Assembly (NCBI RefSeq): GCF_021655555.1
Contig: NZ_AP023086.1
Location: 3,440,685-3,504,684, forward strand
DNA length: 64,000 nucleotides
Origin: Marinagarivorans cellulosilyticus
GTDB taxonomy: Bacteria; Pseudomonadota; Gammaproteobacteria; Pseudomonadales; Cellvibrionaceae
Direction of reading: 5' to 3'
Within the stretch, counting starts at the first letter, position 1. Every line of letters starts with the position of its first letter. Shown here piece by piece: positions 1 through 7,897 of the stretch. The position numbers and the translations under genes are program-made. Below the pieces are notes generated by a model that made no database searches, had not been told where the DNA came from, and saw only the letters and a list, made by a program, of their open reading frames with translations.

Positions 1-1443
1 TTGTTTAGGCAGGGTAGTGATTTATATTTCGAACGTCACGATGGTGAGGCGGCGACAATTGAAGATTTTACCGCTGCAATGGCAGAGGTGTCGGGGCGTG
101 ATTTTAGCCAGTTTAAATATTGGTACAGCCAAGCAGGCACACCGGTGGTAAAAGCTGAAGGTGATTATTGTGCCCAAGCGAAAACTTTTTCTTTAACTTT
201 CGAGCAGTATTGCCCAGATACACCGGAAGCGAAAGGCAGCGATAAAAAGCCTTACCATATTCCCGTGAATGTTTCGCTTTTAGGTAAAGCGGGATTGCTA
301 CCGTTGACCCTGGATAGCCAAGCTCAGCCCCAGACTGAGGTGGTTCTAGAGTTAACCGAGGCACAGCAAACGTTTGTATTTAACGATGTACAGGAAGAGC
401 CTGTACCATCGTTATTTCGTGGGTTTTCTGCGCCAGTTAAGTCTGCTTACCCTTATAAAAAGGCGGACTTGTTACGAATAACTACGCAAGATAGCGATGG
501 CTTTGCCCGTTTTGATGCCATGCAACAATTGGCTGTAGTGGCGATTTTTGATGTGATGGCCGCTTTGCGTAAACAAGAAGAGTGGCAATTAGAGCCGCTT
601 TTGTTAAATGCTGTAAAAGAGTTGCTGACTAATGAGGCGCTAGACCCTGCCATGGTTGCGCTGATGTGTACGCTGCCTTCGCAGGCGTACATGAGTGGCT
701 TAGCGACCCCGATTGAAGTGGAGCTTATTCATCAGGCGCGTAATGCGGTTAAAGCGGCTATTGCTGAGCAATGTTTTGATTTGTGGTTAGCGGTGTATAA
801 CCGTTGCTTGTCGACAAAAGCTTATGCATTCAATGCTAATGATGTGGCACTGCGTAGCCTTAAAAAAGTAGCGCTTGAGTATTTAATGGTCAAGCCAACC
901 GAAGAGGTTTTGGCGCTGTGTGTGAAGCAGTTTAATAATGCCGATAATATGACTGATGAATCGGCGGCAATGAGCGCTCTGGTCGATTGCACAGCACCGT
1001 TAGCGGCTAAGGAAAGGGTAGATGCGTTAGCGCAATTTTACGAGCGCTGGAAGGACGAAGCGTTAGTGGTTAATTTGTGGCTGTCTGTGCAGGCTGCAGA
1101 TAGCACCCCTGGCGCCTTAAAGCGCGTAGAGGCTTTGCTGAAGCACCCCGCCTACGATAGTGCAAACCCAAATAAGATTCGTAGTGTTGTGAGTGTATTT
1201 TGCAATCAAAATGCTGTGAACTTCCATGCTATTGATGGGTCAGGGTATGTGTTTTTAGCGGACCAGATTTTGGTGTTGAATAAGCAAAACCCGCAAATAG
1301 CCTCGCGCTTGCTGGGGCCTCTAACTAAATGGCAGAAGTATGATGTTAATCGGCAAGGGTTAATGCGTGAGCAGTTGTTGCGTATTCAGAGCGAGCCTGC
1401 GCTGTCTAAAGATGTGTACGAAGTTGTTGCAAAAAGCTTGTAG
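1..1443 (+). CDS. pepN: Aminopeptidase N, C-terminal part (5' end cut by window)
   Basis: M1-family zinc aminopeptidase that trims N-terminal residues from cytosolic peptides. Only the last ~480 residues are present; the frame is open to base 1, so the catalytic HExxH-E domain lies outside the window. The visible part begins in the E. coli-type PepN stretch ending FERHDG, followed by the WYSQAGTP segment (E. coli has WYSQSGTP). It then runs through a beta-sandwich and a long helical C-terminal domain with the ending expected of the bacterial PepN (DUF3458-type) branch. The stop is TAG at 1441-1443. Cytochrome b561 follows 50 bp downstream on the same strand, probably as a separate unit. The first TTG of the window should not be taken as a start codon. 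Confidence 0.93.
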   Translation: MFRQGSDLYFERHDGEAATIEDFTAAMAEVSGRDFSQFKYWYSQAGTPVVKAEGDYCAQAKTFSLTFEQYCPDTPEAKGSDKKPYHIPVNVSLLGKAGLLPLTLDSQAQPQTEVVLELTEAQQTFVFNDVQEEPVPSLFRGFSAPVKSAYPYKKADLLRITTQDSDGFARFDAMQQLAVVAIFDVMAALRKQEEWQLEPLLLNAVKELLTNEALDPAMVALMCTLPSQAYMSGLATPIEVELIHQARNAVKAAIAEQCFDLWLAVYNRCLSTKAYAFNANDVALRSLKKVALEYLMVKPTEEVLALCVKQFNNADNMTDESAAMSALVDCTAPLAAKERVDALAQFYERWKDEALVVNLWLSVQAADSTPGALKRVEALLKHPAYDSANPNKIRSVVSVFCNQNAVNFHAIDGSGYVFLADQILVLNKQNPQIASRLLGPLTKWQKYDVNRQGLMREQLLRIQSEPALSKDVYEVVAKSL

Positions 1444-1493
1444 CCTTAATGTGTTTAAAGTGAGCTGTAAAATACAGACAGGATAAAACCCAC

Positions 1494-2048
1494 ATGATCA
1501 AAAATTCCACAACCCGCTTCGGGTTATTGAGTAGAAGCATACACTGGTTAAGCGCTTTACTGGTGCTTAGCCTTTTTGCTGTGGGTTTATGGATGCAAGG
1601 CTTAGATTACTATCATGATTGGTATCGCACGGCGCCAGATTTACACCGTAGTTTTGGCATAGTGCTAATGCTGCTGACTGTGGCTCGCTTGGTGTGGTAT
1701 CGCTTTTCACCTAAGCCTAAACCATTAAGCGGGCATTCACGTATAGAGCGTATTGTGTCCGTTGCGGTGCATCACAGCTTGATGTTACTGCTTTTTGTTA
1801 TGTTTATATCCGGTTATTTAATTACTACCGCGAAAGGCGACCCGCTTTATTTCTTCAATCTTTTTGGCATTCCCTCTACGGTTAATGGCATTGCAAACTT
1901 AGAAGATATTGCCGGTGATATTCATAAGTATGTGGCTTTTTTCATCATTGGGTTTGTCGTACTGCATGTTGCTGGTGCTTTAAAGCATCATTTTATTGAT
2001 AAAGACCTCACTCTTAAGCGTATGCTCGGGTTAGATAAAAACGCTTAG
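1494..2048 (+). CDS. Cytochrome b561-type membrane protein
   Basis: 184-residue di-haem cytochrome b561 (YceJ/CybB family), an inner-membrane electron carrier. Four hydrophobic helices are visible (about residues 15-35, 50-67, 90-110, 142-162). Candidate haem-ligand histidines occur in the expected places: RSIHW near residue 17, DLHRSFG near 51, VHHSL near 93, and DIHKY plus VLHVAG in the last helix. The ATG start has an AGGATAA ribosome site about 8 bases upstream. It is followed 54 bp later by a YceI protein, the common b561-yceI pairing, so the two are probably co-transcribed. Family-level function is secure; the electron donor and acceptor are not known. Confidence 0.9.
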   Translation: MIKNSTTRFGLLSRSIHWLSALLVLSLFAVGLWMQGLDYYHDWYRTAPDLHRSFGIVLMLLTVARLVWYRFSPKPKPLSGHSRIERIVSVAVHHSLMLLLFVMFISGYLITTAKGDPLYFFNLFGIPSTVNGIANLEDIAGDIHKYVAFFIIGFVVLHVAGALKHHFIDKDLTLKRMLGLDKNA

Positions 2049-2102
2049 GCTCATTAAATTTATAGATCTACCCTTTAACTCTAGGCGAAAAGGAGCCTTA
2101 TT

Positions 2103-2726
2103 ATGTTGCAACCAATGCTAGACACTGTGTCCAACCGATCTAAAAAATGGCTTGCAGCCTGTGCTTTAAGTACTGCAGGCGTAATGGCAACTCCGGCGGT
2201 AAGTGCGGATGATTATGTGATTGATACTCGTGGTGCTCATGCATTTATTCAGTTTCGCATTAAGCATCTGGGCTACAGCTGGTTGTACGGCCGTTTTAAT
2301 GAGTTTGAGGGCGGCTTTACCTATGACGAGAAAGACCCCAGCAAGAATAAAATCTCTGTAGATATTGATGTAAACAGCATCGATAGCATGCATGCAGAAA
2401 GGGATAAGCATTTACGTGGTAAGAAGTTCTTGGACACGGATGCCTTTCCAAAAGCAAAATTTGTCAGTACCGAATATGTCCCAACTGGCGATAAAACCGC
2501 TGATTTAAAAGGTAACTTTACTTTACATGGCGTAACTAAGCCGATCACAATTCAAATTGAGCATATTGGCGGCGGCAAAGACCCATGGGGTGGCTACCGT
2601 AATGGATTTGAAGGCAAGTTGACAATTAAACCTGCAGATTACGGCTTAGAATTGACTAAATCTTTGGGGCCTTCAGCTTCTGAAGTTGAGTTGTTTTTAA
2701 GCGTTGAAGGCGTGCGTAAAAAATAG
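2103..2726 (+). CDS. YceI-family periplasmic lipocalin-like protein
   Basis: 207-residue exported protein of the YceI family, small beta-barrels that bind polyisoprenoid-type lipids in the periplasm. The N-terminus has a longish n-region (about 15 residues with SNRSKK), a hydrophobic core and a likely cleavage after AVSA near residue 35. The mature part begins DDYVIDTRGAHAFIQFRIKH, the usual first strands of the family, and contains the LHGVTKPI and DYGLEL segments typical of YceI. The start is supported by an AAGGAG ribosome site 8 bases upstream. It sits just after cytochrome b561 and is closed by a terminator at 2742. The ligand and physiological role cannot be read from sequence. Confidence 0.92.
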   Translation: MLQPMLDTVSNRSKKWLAACALSTAGVMATPAVSADDYVIDTRGAHAFIQFRIKHLGYSWLYGRFNEFEGGFTYDEKDPSKNKISVDIDVNSIDSMHAERDKHLRGKKFLDTDAFPKAKFVSTEYVPTGDKTADLKGNFTLHGVTKPITIQIEHIGGGKDPWGGYRNGFEGKLTIKPADYGLELTKSLGPSASEVELFLSVEGVRKK

Positions 2727-2741
2727 CCTCAAGGCAACTGC

Positions 2742-2774
2742 AGCGGCTAGTGTTTGCTAGCCGCTTTATTATTT
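2742..2774 (+). terminator. Rho-independent terminator after yceI
   Basis: Perfect 9-bp stem (AGCGGCTAG at 2742-2750 with CTAGCCGCT at 2757-2765), 6-base loop, followed by a T-rich run. It lies 16 bp after the yceI stop. Confidence 0.8.
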
Positions 2775-3038
2775 CCCTCCCATTGATTATCTATAACAAC
2801 GTTATTTCCCTTCTGTGTTTGGCTCAAAAAACAAACACTATTTGGCTATATCAAAGTCAATCCACAAATAACTTCAATGAAACGATTAAGAAGGTGTGGA
2901 TAACTGCTTCAAGGCCAGTGACCATAAGGGTTGTAGCGGCTGGTTGTTTTTTGTTCGCAAAAGCCCTTAGTGTTTTTGAGCTTGCCGTATAGTGCCCATC
3001 GCGGTTGTTTTAGTGGCGCAATGGGTATTTTCTAAGCG
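2775..3038. other. Intergenic stretch, no gene recognised
   Basis: The region between the yceI terminator and the convergent parA gene holds one open frame of about 80 codons starting inside the terminator hairpin. It has no ribosome site and no recognisable domain, and it looks non-coding. No other structure was seen. Confidence 0.5.
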
Positions 3039-3797
3039 CTAAGTTTGCTGCTTTTTTAAGTGTTTTTTCACTTCTCGCCATAGATTGTTGTAGGCATTGT
3101 AGGCTCTACCTTTAGTGCTATAGGCCATCAATGGCATTCTGTTCTCGCTCATTTTCTCGGCGTTGGAGTCGTACGGAATGTACGTCTTTAGCATGGGGAT
3201 GGGCATTGTTTTAGGGTTTGCGATGGTATCTTTGTGGATTGCACGGCGCATATCCACTTGATTGAAAAAGCCGGTCAGTTGTTTGGGTTGGTATTTCTTG
3301 CCGTCAAAAAAGGCCACAACTTGCTCGATAGCTCTTATCGACATAGGGCTTGGGATAATGGGTACCAAGACAATATCGGCCGATGCAACAATATATTCAA
3401 CGCTGGGCGATAAACTTGGCGGACAATCGTGAAAAAGGTAGCGCGTGTTCTCACTCAGTGGGGTAACGAGGCTACTCATTAAACGACGAGGGTTCTTAAA
3501 AAGATTGAGTTCGGTATCGGCTTTACGCAGGCTGATGTCTGCAGGGATTAGGCTTAAGCGCGGGTAGGGTGTGCGCATTTCAAGCTCGCCAACAGGTACG
3601 CCTTTATTTAACAACTTTATCGATTTGCTGTGGTGTTTGGTGTGCTCTGGGTTTAGATACCAAGTTGATGCCGCTTGTGGGTCCCAATCCCATAAAATGG
3701 TGCTGTGCTTTGCATGACTTGCTAGGTAGGCCAAATTAACAATAGTTGTGGTTTTGCCAACACCACCTTTTAAGTTGTATACCGCAATTGATTCCAT
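3039..3797 (-). CDS. Orphan ParA/MinD-type ATPase
   Basis: 252-residue deviant-Walker P-loop ATPase of the ParA/Soj group. The N-terminal KGGVGKTTT motif (residues 10-18, with the signature lysine), the WDWDPQA box near residue 37 and FHDCPPS near 122 (Walker B region) are all visible. Such proteins position DNA or protein cargo by ATP-dependent dimerisation on the nucleoid. No parB partner, parS-like repeat or replication gene is nearby, so it is not a standard chromosome or plasmid partition locus. The ATG start has a GAGG site 6-7 bases upstream. It is transcribed alone and convergent with the yceI unit. Its cargo is unknown. Confidence 0.85.
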   Translation of the reverse strand: MESIAVYNLKGGVGKTTTIVNLAYLASHAKHSTILWDWDPQAASTWYLNPEHTKHHSKSIKLLNKGVPVGELEMRTPYPRLSLIPADISLRKADTELNLFKNPRRLMSSLVTPLSENTRYLFHDCPPSLSPSVEYIVASADIVLVPIIPSPMSIRAIEQVVAFFDGKKYQPKQLTGFFNQVDMRRAIHKDTIANPKTMPIPMLKTYIPYDSNAEKMSENRMPLMAYSTKGRAYNAYNNLWREVKKHLKKQQT

Positions 3798-4020
3798 AAA
3801 TACCTCGAAAATCAGACTATCAAGCTTGCGTTACTCGATAGGTATACGAATTAAGTTTGTAGCTGCCCACACGATTTTAAGATGTAGTTCATCGAAGGTG
3901 ACTGATTATAAGCTAGGCTGCTGAGTGGTGTCCAAAGCCGCTGTAAGTCAATGCTATACAGGTTTTGCATCGGCGCAGGGAAGTTGCTGATTAGACTAAC
4001 GCAAGGAACAGAGATCTAGT

Positions 4021-4088
4021 AGCCGAATGCCGAGGAGCAAAAACCTGAAAGCCGCTATCGCGGAAAAAGTGCATCGTTAGAGATGCCC
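4021..4088 (-). repeat. Dispersed intergenic repeat, copy 1 (degraded)
   Basis: Read on the minus strand from 4088, these 68 bases match the left end of the element at 59104 at roughly three positions in four. Both begin GGGC, share ATGCACTTTTTCCGC about 15 bases in, and share CAGGTTTTTGCT about 40 bases in. Weaker similarity continues to about 3960. The matching opposite end was not found, so this looks like a decayed or partial copy lying between parA and ampE. Confidence 0.6.
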
Positions 4089-4094
4089 GTAATG

Positions 4095-4937
4095 TTACAT
4101 CATGTATAAAACCCCAATAACGCCTAACCAGCACCACAATGTGCGCGATAAAAGTTGCTGTAATGCTTCAAGCTCTCGCCGTGTTACTTCAGGCGTTTGC
4201 GCTAAGGTTTCGTCAACGGCAAGTGCACCTAGCATGTTGTCTAATAATACGGATTGGCTGCTGCGGGTTTGACAAAAGACACTTTTTTTCCAAGCGTTAA
4301 TGCAGCCGCCGAAGTTGCCTGTAACGGCATAGGTTAAGCCTAGAATGCGAATAGCGGGCCATTCAATAACCCATAGCCAACGTGCTACGGGCTGGCTCGG
4401 AAGCCTTTGCAGCCAAAGCTGCGTTAATCGGTAAGCGAATGCGCCAGCGGGGCCCAATACAACAAACCAAAACACGACGGCAAAAAAGCGCTCAAAGCCC
4501 AAATAGCTGGCTTGCGATAAAAAGCGAGTGTTTAATGCTTGCCAGTCGTTGTTCTCTAAGGTGGATGTGTCGCAGTGAAGCTTTTGAGCGGCATCGCTAG
4601 CCCTTGCCCAATCTTGTTTGGCCTCGGCCACAATAAATTGCGTGATGTGCTGGGTAAATTCACCACGTCCAAAGCTATAAAGTAATACGGCTGCAGCAAA
4701 TATAAGGTGAAGTAATTTACTTTCTTGGTGTAATACTATGTCGATAGCTGCAGTGGTGGCGACGGGTATTATTAAACCTACTGCAAATACAGCAGTGGGG
4801 TTGGTTATTGATATCTTAGTTAAATGACGAAGCAGTTGCTGTTGGTAACTCGCAAGCCAATTGTCATGGTGGAGCGGGTTGCTAGGTTCCCAAAATTGTT
4901 TTAGGAAAACGGCGAGTAAAAGGCTTATGAGAAGCAC
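4095..4937 (-). CDS. ampE: AmpE-like inner-membrane protein
   Basis: 280-residue integral membrane protein of the AmpE (CbiB/CobD-related) family. Hydrophobic segments lie at about residues 1-12, 48-66, 75-88, 150-172 and at the C-terminus. The SFGRGEF and GFERFFAVVFWFVVLGPAGA stretches are typical of AmpE. AmpE lies beside AmpD in many gammaproteobacteria and has been linked to beta-lactam sensing through the wall-recycling pathway; its biochemical activity is not well established. The start is GTG with AAGGAA upstream. It is 99 bp downstream of ampD on the same strand, consistent with an ampDE operon. A CobD-like role is unlikely given the ampD neighbour. Confidence 0.9.
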   Translation of the reverse strand: MLLISLLLAVFLKQFWEPSNPLHHDNWLASYQQQLLRHLTKISITNPTAVFAVGLIIPVATTAAIDIVLHQESKLLHLIFAAAVLLYSFGRGEFTQHITQFIVAEAKQDWARASDAAQKLHCDTSTLENNDWQALNTRFLSQASYLGFERFFAVVFWFVVLGPAGAFAYRLTQLWLQRLPSQPVARWLWVIEWPAIRILGLTYAVTGNFGGCINAWKKSVFCQTRSSQSVLLDNMLGALAVDETLAQTPEVTRRELEALQQLLSRTLWCWLGVIGVLYMM

Positions 4938-5036
4938 AGAGAGTTCCTTTATGCACGTGTTATTCAGCGCATTACTATAGCAGTTGTTGCTATTGCTTAC
5001 GTAGCAGCGGGAATACTATTAATGTTTTATGACAAT

Positions 5037-5600
5037 TTAATGGTCAAGATCCTGCAAGCGCGACCAATCAAAAAAAGGTCCTGGGTCTGTTTTGCGCGTC
5101 GGCGCAATGACGTTGTGACCTGTGATGCGCTCGGCCGTTATTCTCGGGTAGTAGTGCTGGAGCTTGCGTATGGTGCTGATTAATTGCTGGTACTGTGCTT
5201 CCGTGTAGGGGGTGGTGTCCGAGCCCTCTAATTCAATGCCAATGCTGTAGTCGTTACACTCTGGTTGTCCCTGAAAACTTGAGCGGCCCGCATGCCATGC
5301 TCGGTGGTTAAAATTGACAAATTGAATAATTTCGCCGGTACGCTTTATGAGCGCATGGGCCGATACCTGCAGGTCTTTGATGCTTTCAAAGTAGGGGTGC
5401 AGGGTGCAATCGAGGGTATTGCAAAAAAAATGCTCGATGTAGCTATTGTCGAATTGGTCGGGCGGTAAGCTTATGTTGTGAATCACCAACAAGCTGATAT
5501 CAGTGCCCTCTGGGCGGTGATTAAAGTTTGGGCTGGGGCAGTGCTTAGTATTTGTTAGCCAGCCACCTAGGATCGTGCCGTTTGAGGAGATGTTTGTCAT
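5037..5600 (-). CDS. ampD: 1,6-anhydro-N-acetylmuramyl-L-alanine amidase AmpD
   Basis: 187-residue cytosolic zinc amidase (Amidase_2/PGRP fold) that removes the peptide from anhydro-muropeptides during cell-wall recycling. By analogy with E. coli AmpD, the zinc ligands are H41 (VIHNISLP), H162 (GHNVIAP) and D172 (KTDPGP). The catalytic residues would be E123 (SIGIELEG) and K170. No signal peptide is present, fitting the cytosolic AmpD rather than the exported AmiD or AmpDh types. Length matches the family. The ATG start lacks a strong ribosome site. It precedes ampE and follows the dsbC-like gene, separated from the latter by 156 bp. In species with AmpR/AmpC its loss de-represses beta-lactamase; neither is in this window. 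Confidence 0.95.
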   Translation of the reverse strand: MTNISSNGTILGGWLTNTKHCPSPNFNHRPEGTDISLLVIHNISLPPDQFDNSYIEHFFCNTLDCTLHPYFESIKDLQVSAHALIKRTGEIIQFVNFNHRAWHAGRSSFQGQPECNDYSIGIELEGSDTTPYTEAQYQQLISTIRKLQHYYPRITAERITGHNVIAPTRKTDPGPFFDWSRLQDLDH

Positions 5601-5756
5601 AGCGGATCATTCTGGTATTACTGTAAATATTGTAGTTTTTAGCTTATGACTGGTGCTCAAGCGTGTCTAGTTTTATCTGTTAATTTCAGAGTGATCAATC
5701 ACTGGTAGTGATCGCGGTACTTCCGTGTACCATGATCTCTTGTCAAAATTTCTACG

Positions 5757-6452
5757 CTAAGCTTTGTATAGCAAATCGATTAATTGGTCTGCTGTGATAT
5801 ACCCTACTGTAAGGCTGCCGTCAGTTAACAGGATAGTGGGGGTGGCCGTGATGTTGAGTTGCTTGGCAAGTTGCATTTGTTGATTTACGTTATTCGAACA
5901 ATTTTTTGTGTCAATTTCATTCCCCATCATCGCGAGGGTCATCGTAGGGTTGGGCGTTTCACTGCATAATGCCGAAACAGCTTTTTTAAAAGAACGGGTG
6001 TTTTTCCCTGCTCTGGGTAGCATGACGTATCTAACCGATACTCCAAGCGTATTGAATGCATCGATTTGGCTGTGTAGTTTGCGGCAATAACCGCAATCAA
6101 TATCAGTAAATACCGTAATCACATGCTTTTCTTGGGTGGTTGCGGGGTAGGTAAGGGTAGAGTCTTTGGGGAGTTTTGCTAGCATCTTGTGTCGCATCGC
6201 TTTAGTGCGCACTTCAACAATATCTTGTCGGCTTTGTGTATCGAAAATTGGGCCGGTAAATATGTAGCGCCCATCTAGGCTAGCGAAGTAGGTTTTTGTG
6301 CCTACCGTTATTTCTTTCAGGTACTTGTCGTAGGGGGTAACTTCTATTGGTTCGCTGCCAAAATATTGCTGCAGCTGGTTTGGCGAAGATTCGTTTGCGT
6401 AGGCATAATTTAAAAAGCTCAGGGATATTAAAGCTAAAAGTACTGCTTTCAC
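5757..6452 (-). CDS. dsbC: Periplasmic disulfide isomerase DsbC
   Basis: 231-residue DsbC/DsbG-type thiol-disulfide isomerase. A signal peptide of about 19 residues (ending NYAYA) is followed by an N-terminal dimerisation domain (about 20-85), a linker helix, and a thioredoxin-fold domain. The catalytic motif CGYC lies at residues 120-123, a second Cys pair at 163 and 185 matches the structural disulfide of E. coli DsbC, and the cis-proline is in TATPT (P205). The CGYC motif favours DsbC over DsbG. The start is GTG with AGGAG 7 bases upstream. A striking direct/inverted repeat lies 64-101 bp upstream, next to a ToxR-like regulator gene, which suggests specific regulation. Confidence 0.92.
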   Translation of the reverse strand: MKAVLLALISLSFLNYAYANESSPNQLQQYFGSEPIEVTPYDKYLKEITVGTKTYFASLDGRYIFTGPIFDTQSRQDIVEVRTKAMRHKMLAKLPKDSTLTYPATTQEKHVITVFTDIDCGYCRKLHSQIDAFNTLGVSVRYVMLPRAGKNTRSFKKAVSALCSETPNPTMTLAMMGNEIDTKNCSNNVNQQMQLAKQLNITATPTILLTDGSLTVGYITADQLIDLLYKA

Positions 6453-6515
6453 GGGGCCGCTCCTAAAATGAGTAATAAGGAGTGAGCAGTATTTGTTTTT
6501 GGTGGGCTAAAAATG

Positions 6516-6553
6516 AAGTAAAAACATCTAAAATGTTCTAAAAGTTTTTACTT
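6516..6553 (-). promoter_or_regulatory. Candidate operator upstream of dsbC
   Basis: A 10-bp perfect inverted repeat (AAGTAAAAAC at 6516-6525, GTTTTTACTT at 6544-6553) encloses two direct copies of TCTAAAA (6527-6533 and 6537-6543) spaced exactly 10 bp start to start. On the dsbC strand these read TTTTAGA-N3-TTTTAGA, one helical turn apart, 64-101 bp before the dsbC start. Tandem A/T-rich sites one turn apart are typical of OmpR/ToxR winged-helix regulators, and a gene for one lies immediately upstream. A terminator role for the ToxR-like gene is the alternative. Confidence 0.45.
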
Positions 6554-6562
6554 ACCAGTACC

Positions 6563-7234
6563 TTAAGACATTCTTCTTCTTTGGGTAATTGGTGTGTTTA
6601 GTGCGTAAATTTCGACAGGCTTAGCATAGTGACAAGCGGAGGGCTCGCGGTGAAGTGTTTTGAGTTGGCTGCATTGCTCAGCATAGCGCTCATCGTGGTT
6701 GAGGTTTTTTGTATTTAATGTCGTCGAAATCGCGGTTGCCTCGGGAGCTTGGTTAACCCCTAAAATATTCGCAAGTAGCTCAACCCTCTGGTTAATAACG
6801 CCCTCTGTGCAATGGGCAGAGGCCTGCCCTAGGTTACTTTGTTGGGCATAATCAAGGGCGTCTAAAAGCTTGCCATCTTTTTGGTGGATGCGACTCATAA
6901 GGTTGTTAGCCGCAGCTTTGTTGTAGGGGCTCACGATTATGGGGCTAGCGTTGTTCTCACGGAGTATCGGCGTTAGGTAATTGGTCGATTCCTCTAGCCG
7001 GTTTTGTTGGAATAGGCTTTCGGCAAGAAACAATCGTGTTTCGACGGATTCGGGGTTTTCAGTTAAAGCGAAAGTCAGCCAAGAAGTGGCGCTTTTAGTA
7101 TTGCCGTGCTCTAGGGCCACTAGGCCATTTAAAAAGGCCTTATGGCCAGGTAGAGGAGAGGCGTGAAACGGAGGGCTTATGTTTGAGCTAATAAGGATTA
7201 GGCTGACAATGCTCGCTGCCGTGCACAGTGCCAA
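6563..7234 (-). CDS. TM anchor plus periplasmic TPR-like part of a split ToxR/CadC-type regulator
   Basis: About 220 residues starting with one transmembrane helix (SIVSLILIS core) and continuing into a helical domain with TPR-like repeats (AFLNGLVALEHGN, then ETRLFLAESLFQQNRLEES). The only start codon at the 5' end is a TTG with no ribosome site, placed right at the helix. The frame stays open upstream for about 26 more codons, overlapping the 3' end of the winged-helix frame at 7198-7533, and encodes IITIHDYCWIAP. That resembles the last beta-hairpin of OmpR/CadC DNA-binding domains. I infer that this is the C-terminal half of one CadC-like membrane regulator interrupted by a one-base frameshift. 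Independent translation cannot be excluded. Confidence 0.6.
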   Translation of the reverse strand: MALCTAASIVSLILISSNISPPFHASPLPGHKAFLNGLVALEHGNTKSATSWLTFALTENPESVETRLFLAESLFQQNRLEESTNYLTPILRENNASPIIVSPYNKAAANNLMSRIHQKDGKLLDALDYAQQSNLGQASAHCTEGVINQRVELLANILGVNQAPEATAISTTLNTKNLNHDERYAEQCSQLKTLHREPSACHYAKPVEIYALNTPITQRRRMS

Positions 7235-7533
7235 AATGGCCGAGCGGTATGTGTGCTTTTCAATAACCTTAGTGGGTGCGATCCAACAATAATCATGGAT
7301 GGTGATAATTTGCGCAGCTCACTAATTAACTGGAACAGGGTGTGATCAGGGACATGTTCCTGCTTCCAAATGGCCTGTGCGATAGTCGTTTTTGATAACA
7401 CATGTCCTTTATGAAGGATAAACAATGCGAGTAATTCCGCGGCCTTAGGTCTAAGGCGGGTACGTGATTTGTTTTTCCATAGTTGCAATGTTTCTGCATC
7501 AAAGCGATATTCGCCGAAAGCGTATTGGGGCAT
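7198..7533 (-). CDS. Winged-helix DNA-binding part of a split ToxR/CadC-type regulator
   Basis: 111-residue frame whose first ~75 residues form an OmpR/ToxR-type winged helix (Trans_reg_C). It opens with the beta-strands YAFGEYRFDAETLQL, continues with LRPKAAELLALFILHKGHVLSK and ends with the recognition-helix region DHTLFQLISELRKL. The last ~35 residues (STHTARPFWHC and onward) do not resemble anything and coincide with a second open frame encoding the expected hairpin and membrane helix. The ATG start has AGGAAA 6 bases upstream, so translation begins here. The gene lies upstream of, and on the same strand as, dsbC. A +1-base change around 7300-7312 (the AAATTATC tract) would fuse both parts into one protein of about 320 residues. 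Confidence 0.7.
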   Translation of the reverse strand: MPQYAFGEYRFDAETLQLWKNKSRTRLRPKAAELLALFILHKGHVLSKTTIAQAIWKQEHVPDHTLFQLISELRKLSPSMIIVGSHPLRLLKSTHTARPFWHCARQRALSA

Positions 7534-7674
7534 GTTATTTCCTATGTTGTTGTCCTGAGCAAATGACTGATGCTCGGACAGCCATGCTGAGAAAACTATC
7601 CCTTCTTTAATGGCGGTTAATATTGTTGAAGAAGAGACTAGCAGCGCGAATGCATCAAAAGAGAAGTGGTAGCT

Positions 7675-7851
7675 TATTCAGCCATCTGTGAAATTGAGTG
7701 CTAATTGATCATTTTCTAGGCCACTCAAGCCATCTACGACTTTGTGCTCCTGCGCTTTCTCCCCCTTACAATCCCTGTAAGGCCCGGCGCGTAAATGCAT
7801 AGAAAATCATTAATCAGCCCTAGAATGAGCAATATTTTTTATGGCTGAATA
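7675..7851. repeat. 11-bp inverted repeat pair in the 7.5-7.9 kb intergenic region
   Basis: TATTCAGCCAT at 7675-7685 recurs as its exact reverse complement at 7841-7851, enclosing about 155 bp with no gene and a small internal hairpin (CTTACA/TGTAAG near 7767-7783). No clear flanking duplication is seen. The whole 7534-7897 gap holds nothing else recognisable apart from the promoters of the divergent genes. Confidence 0.3.
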
Positions 7852-7897
7852 GTTACGAGAAGAGAATCTTAATACTTATACAGAGGTGGGGTTAAAT

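Noticed and set aside
2750..2992. Open frame of 80 codons after yceI
   Set aside because: It starts inside the terminator hairpin, has no ribosome site and no recognisable domain.
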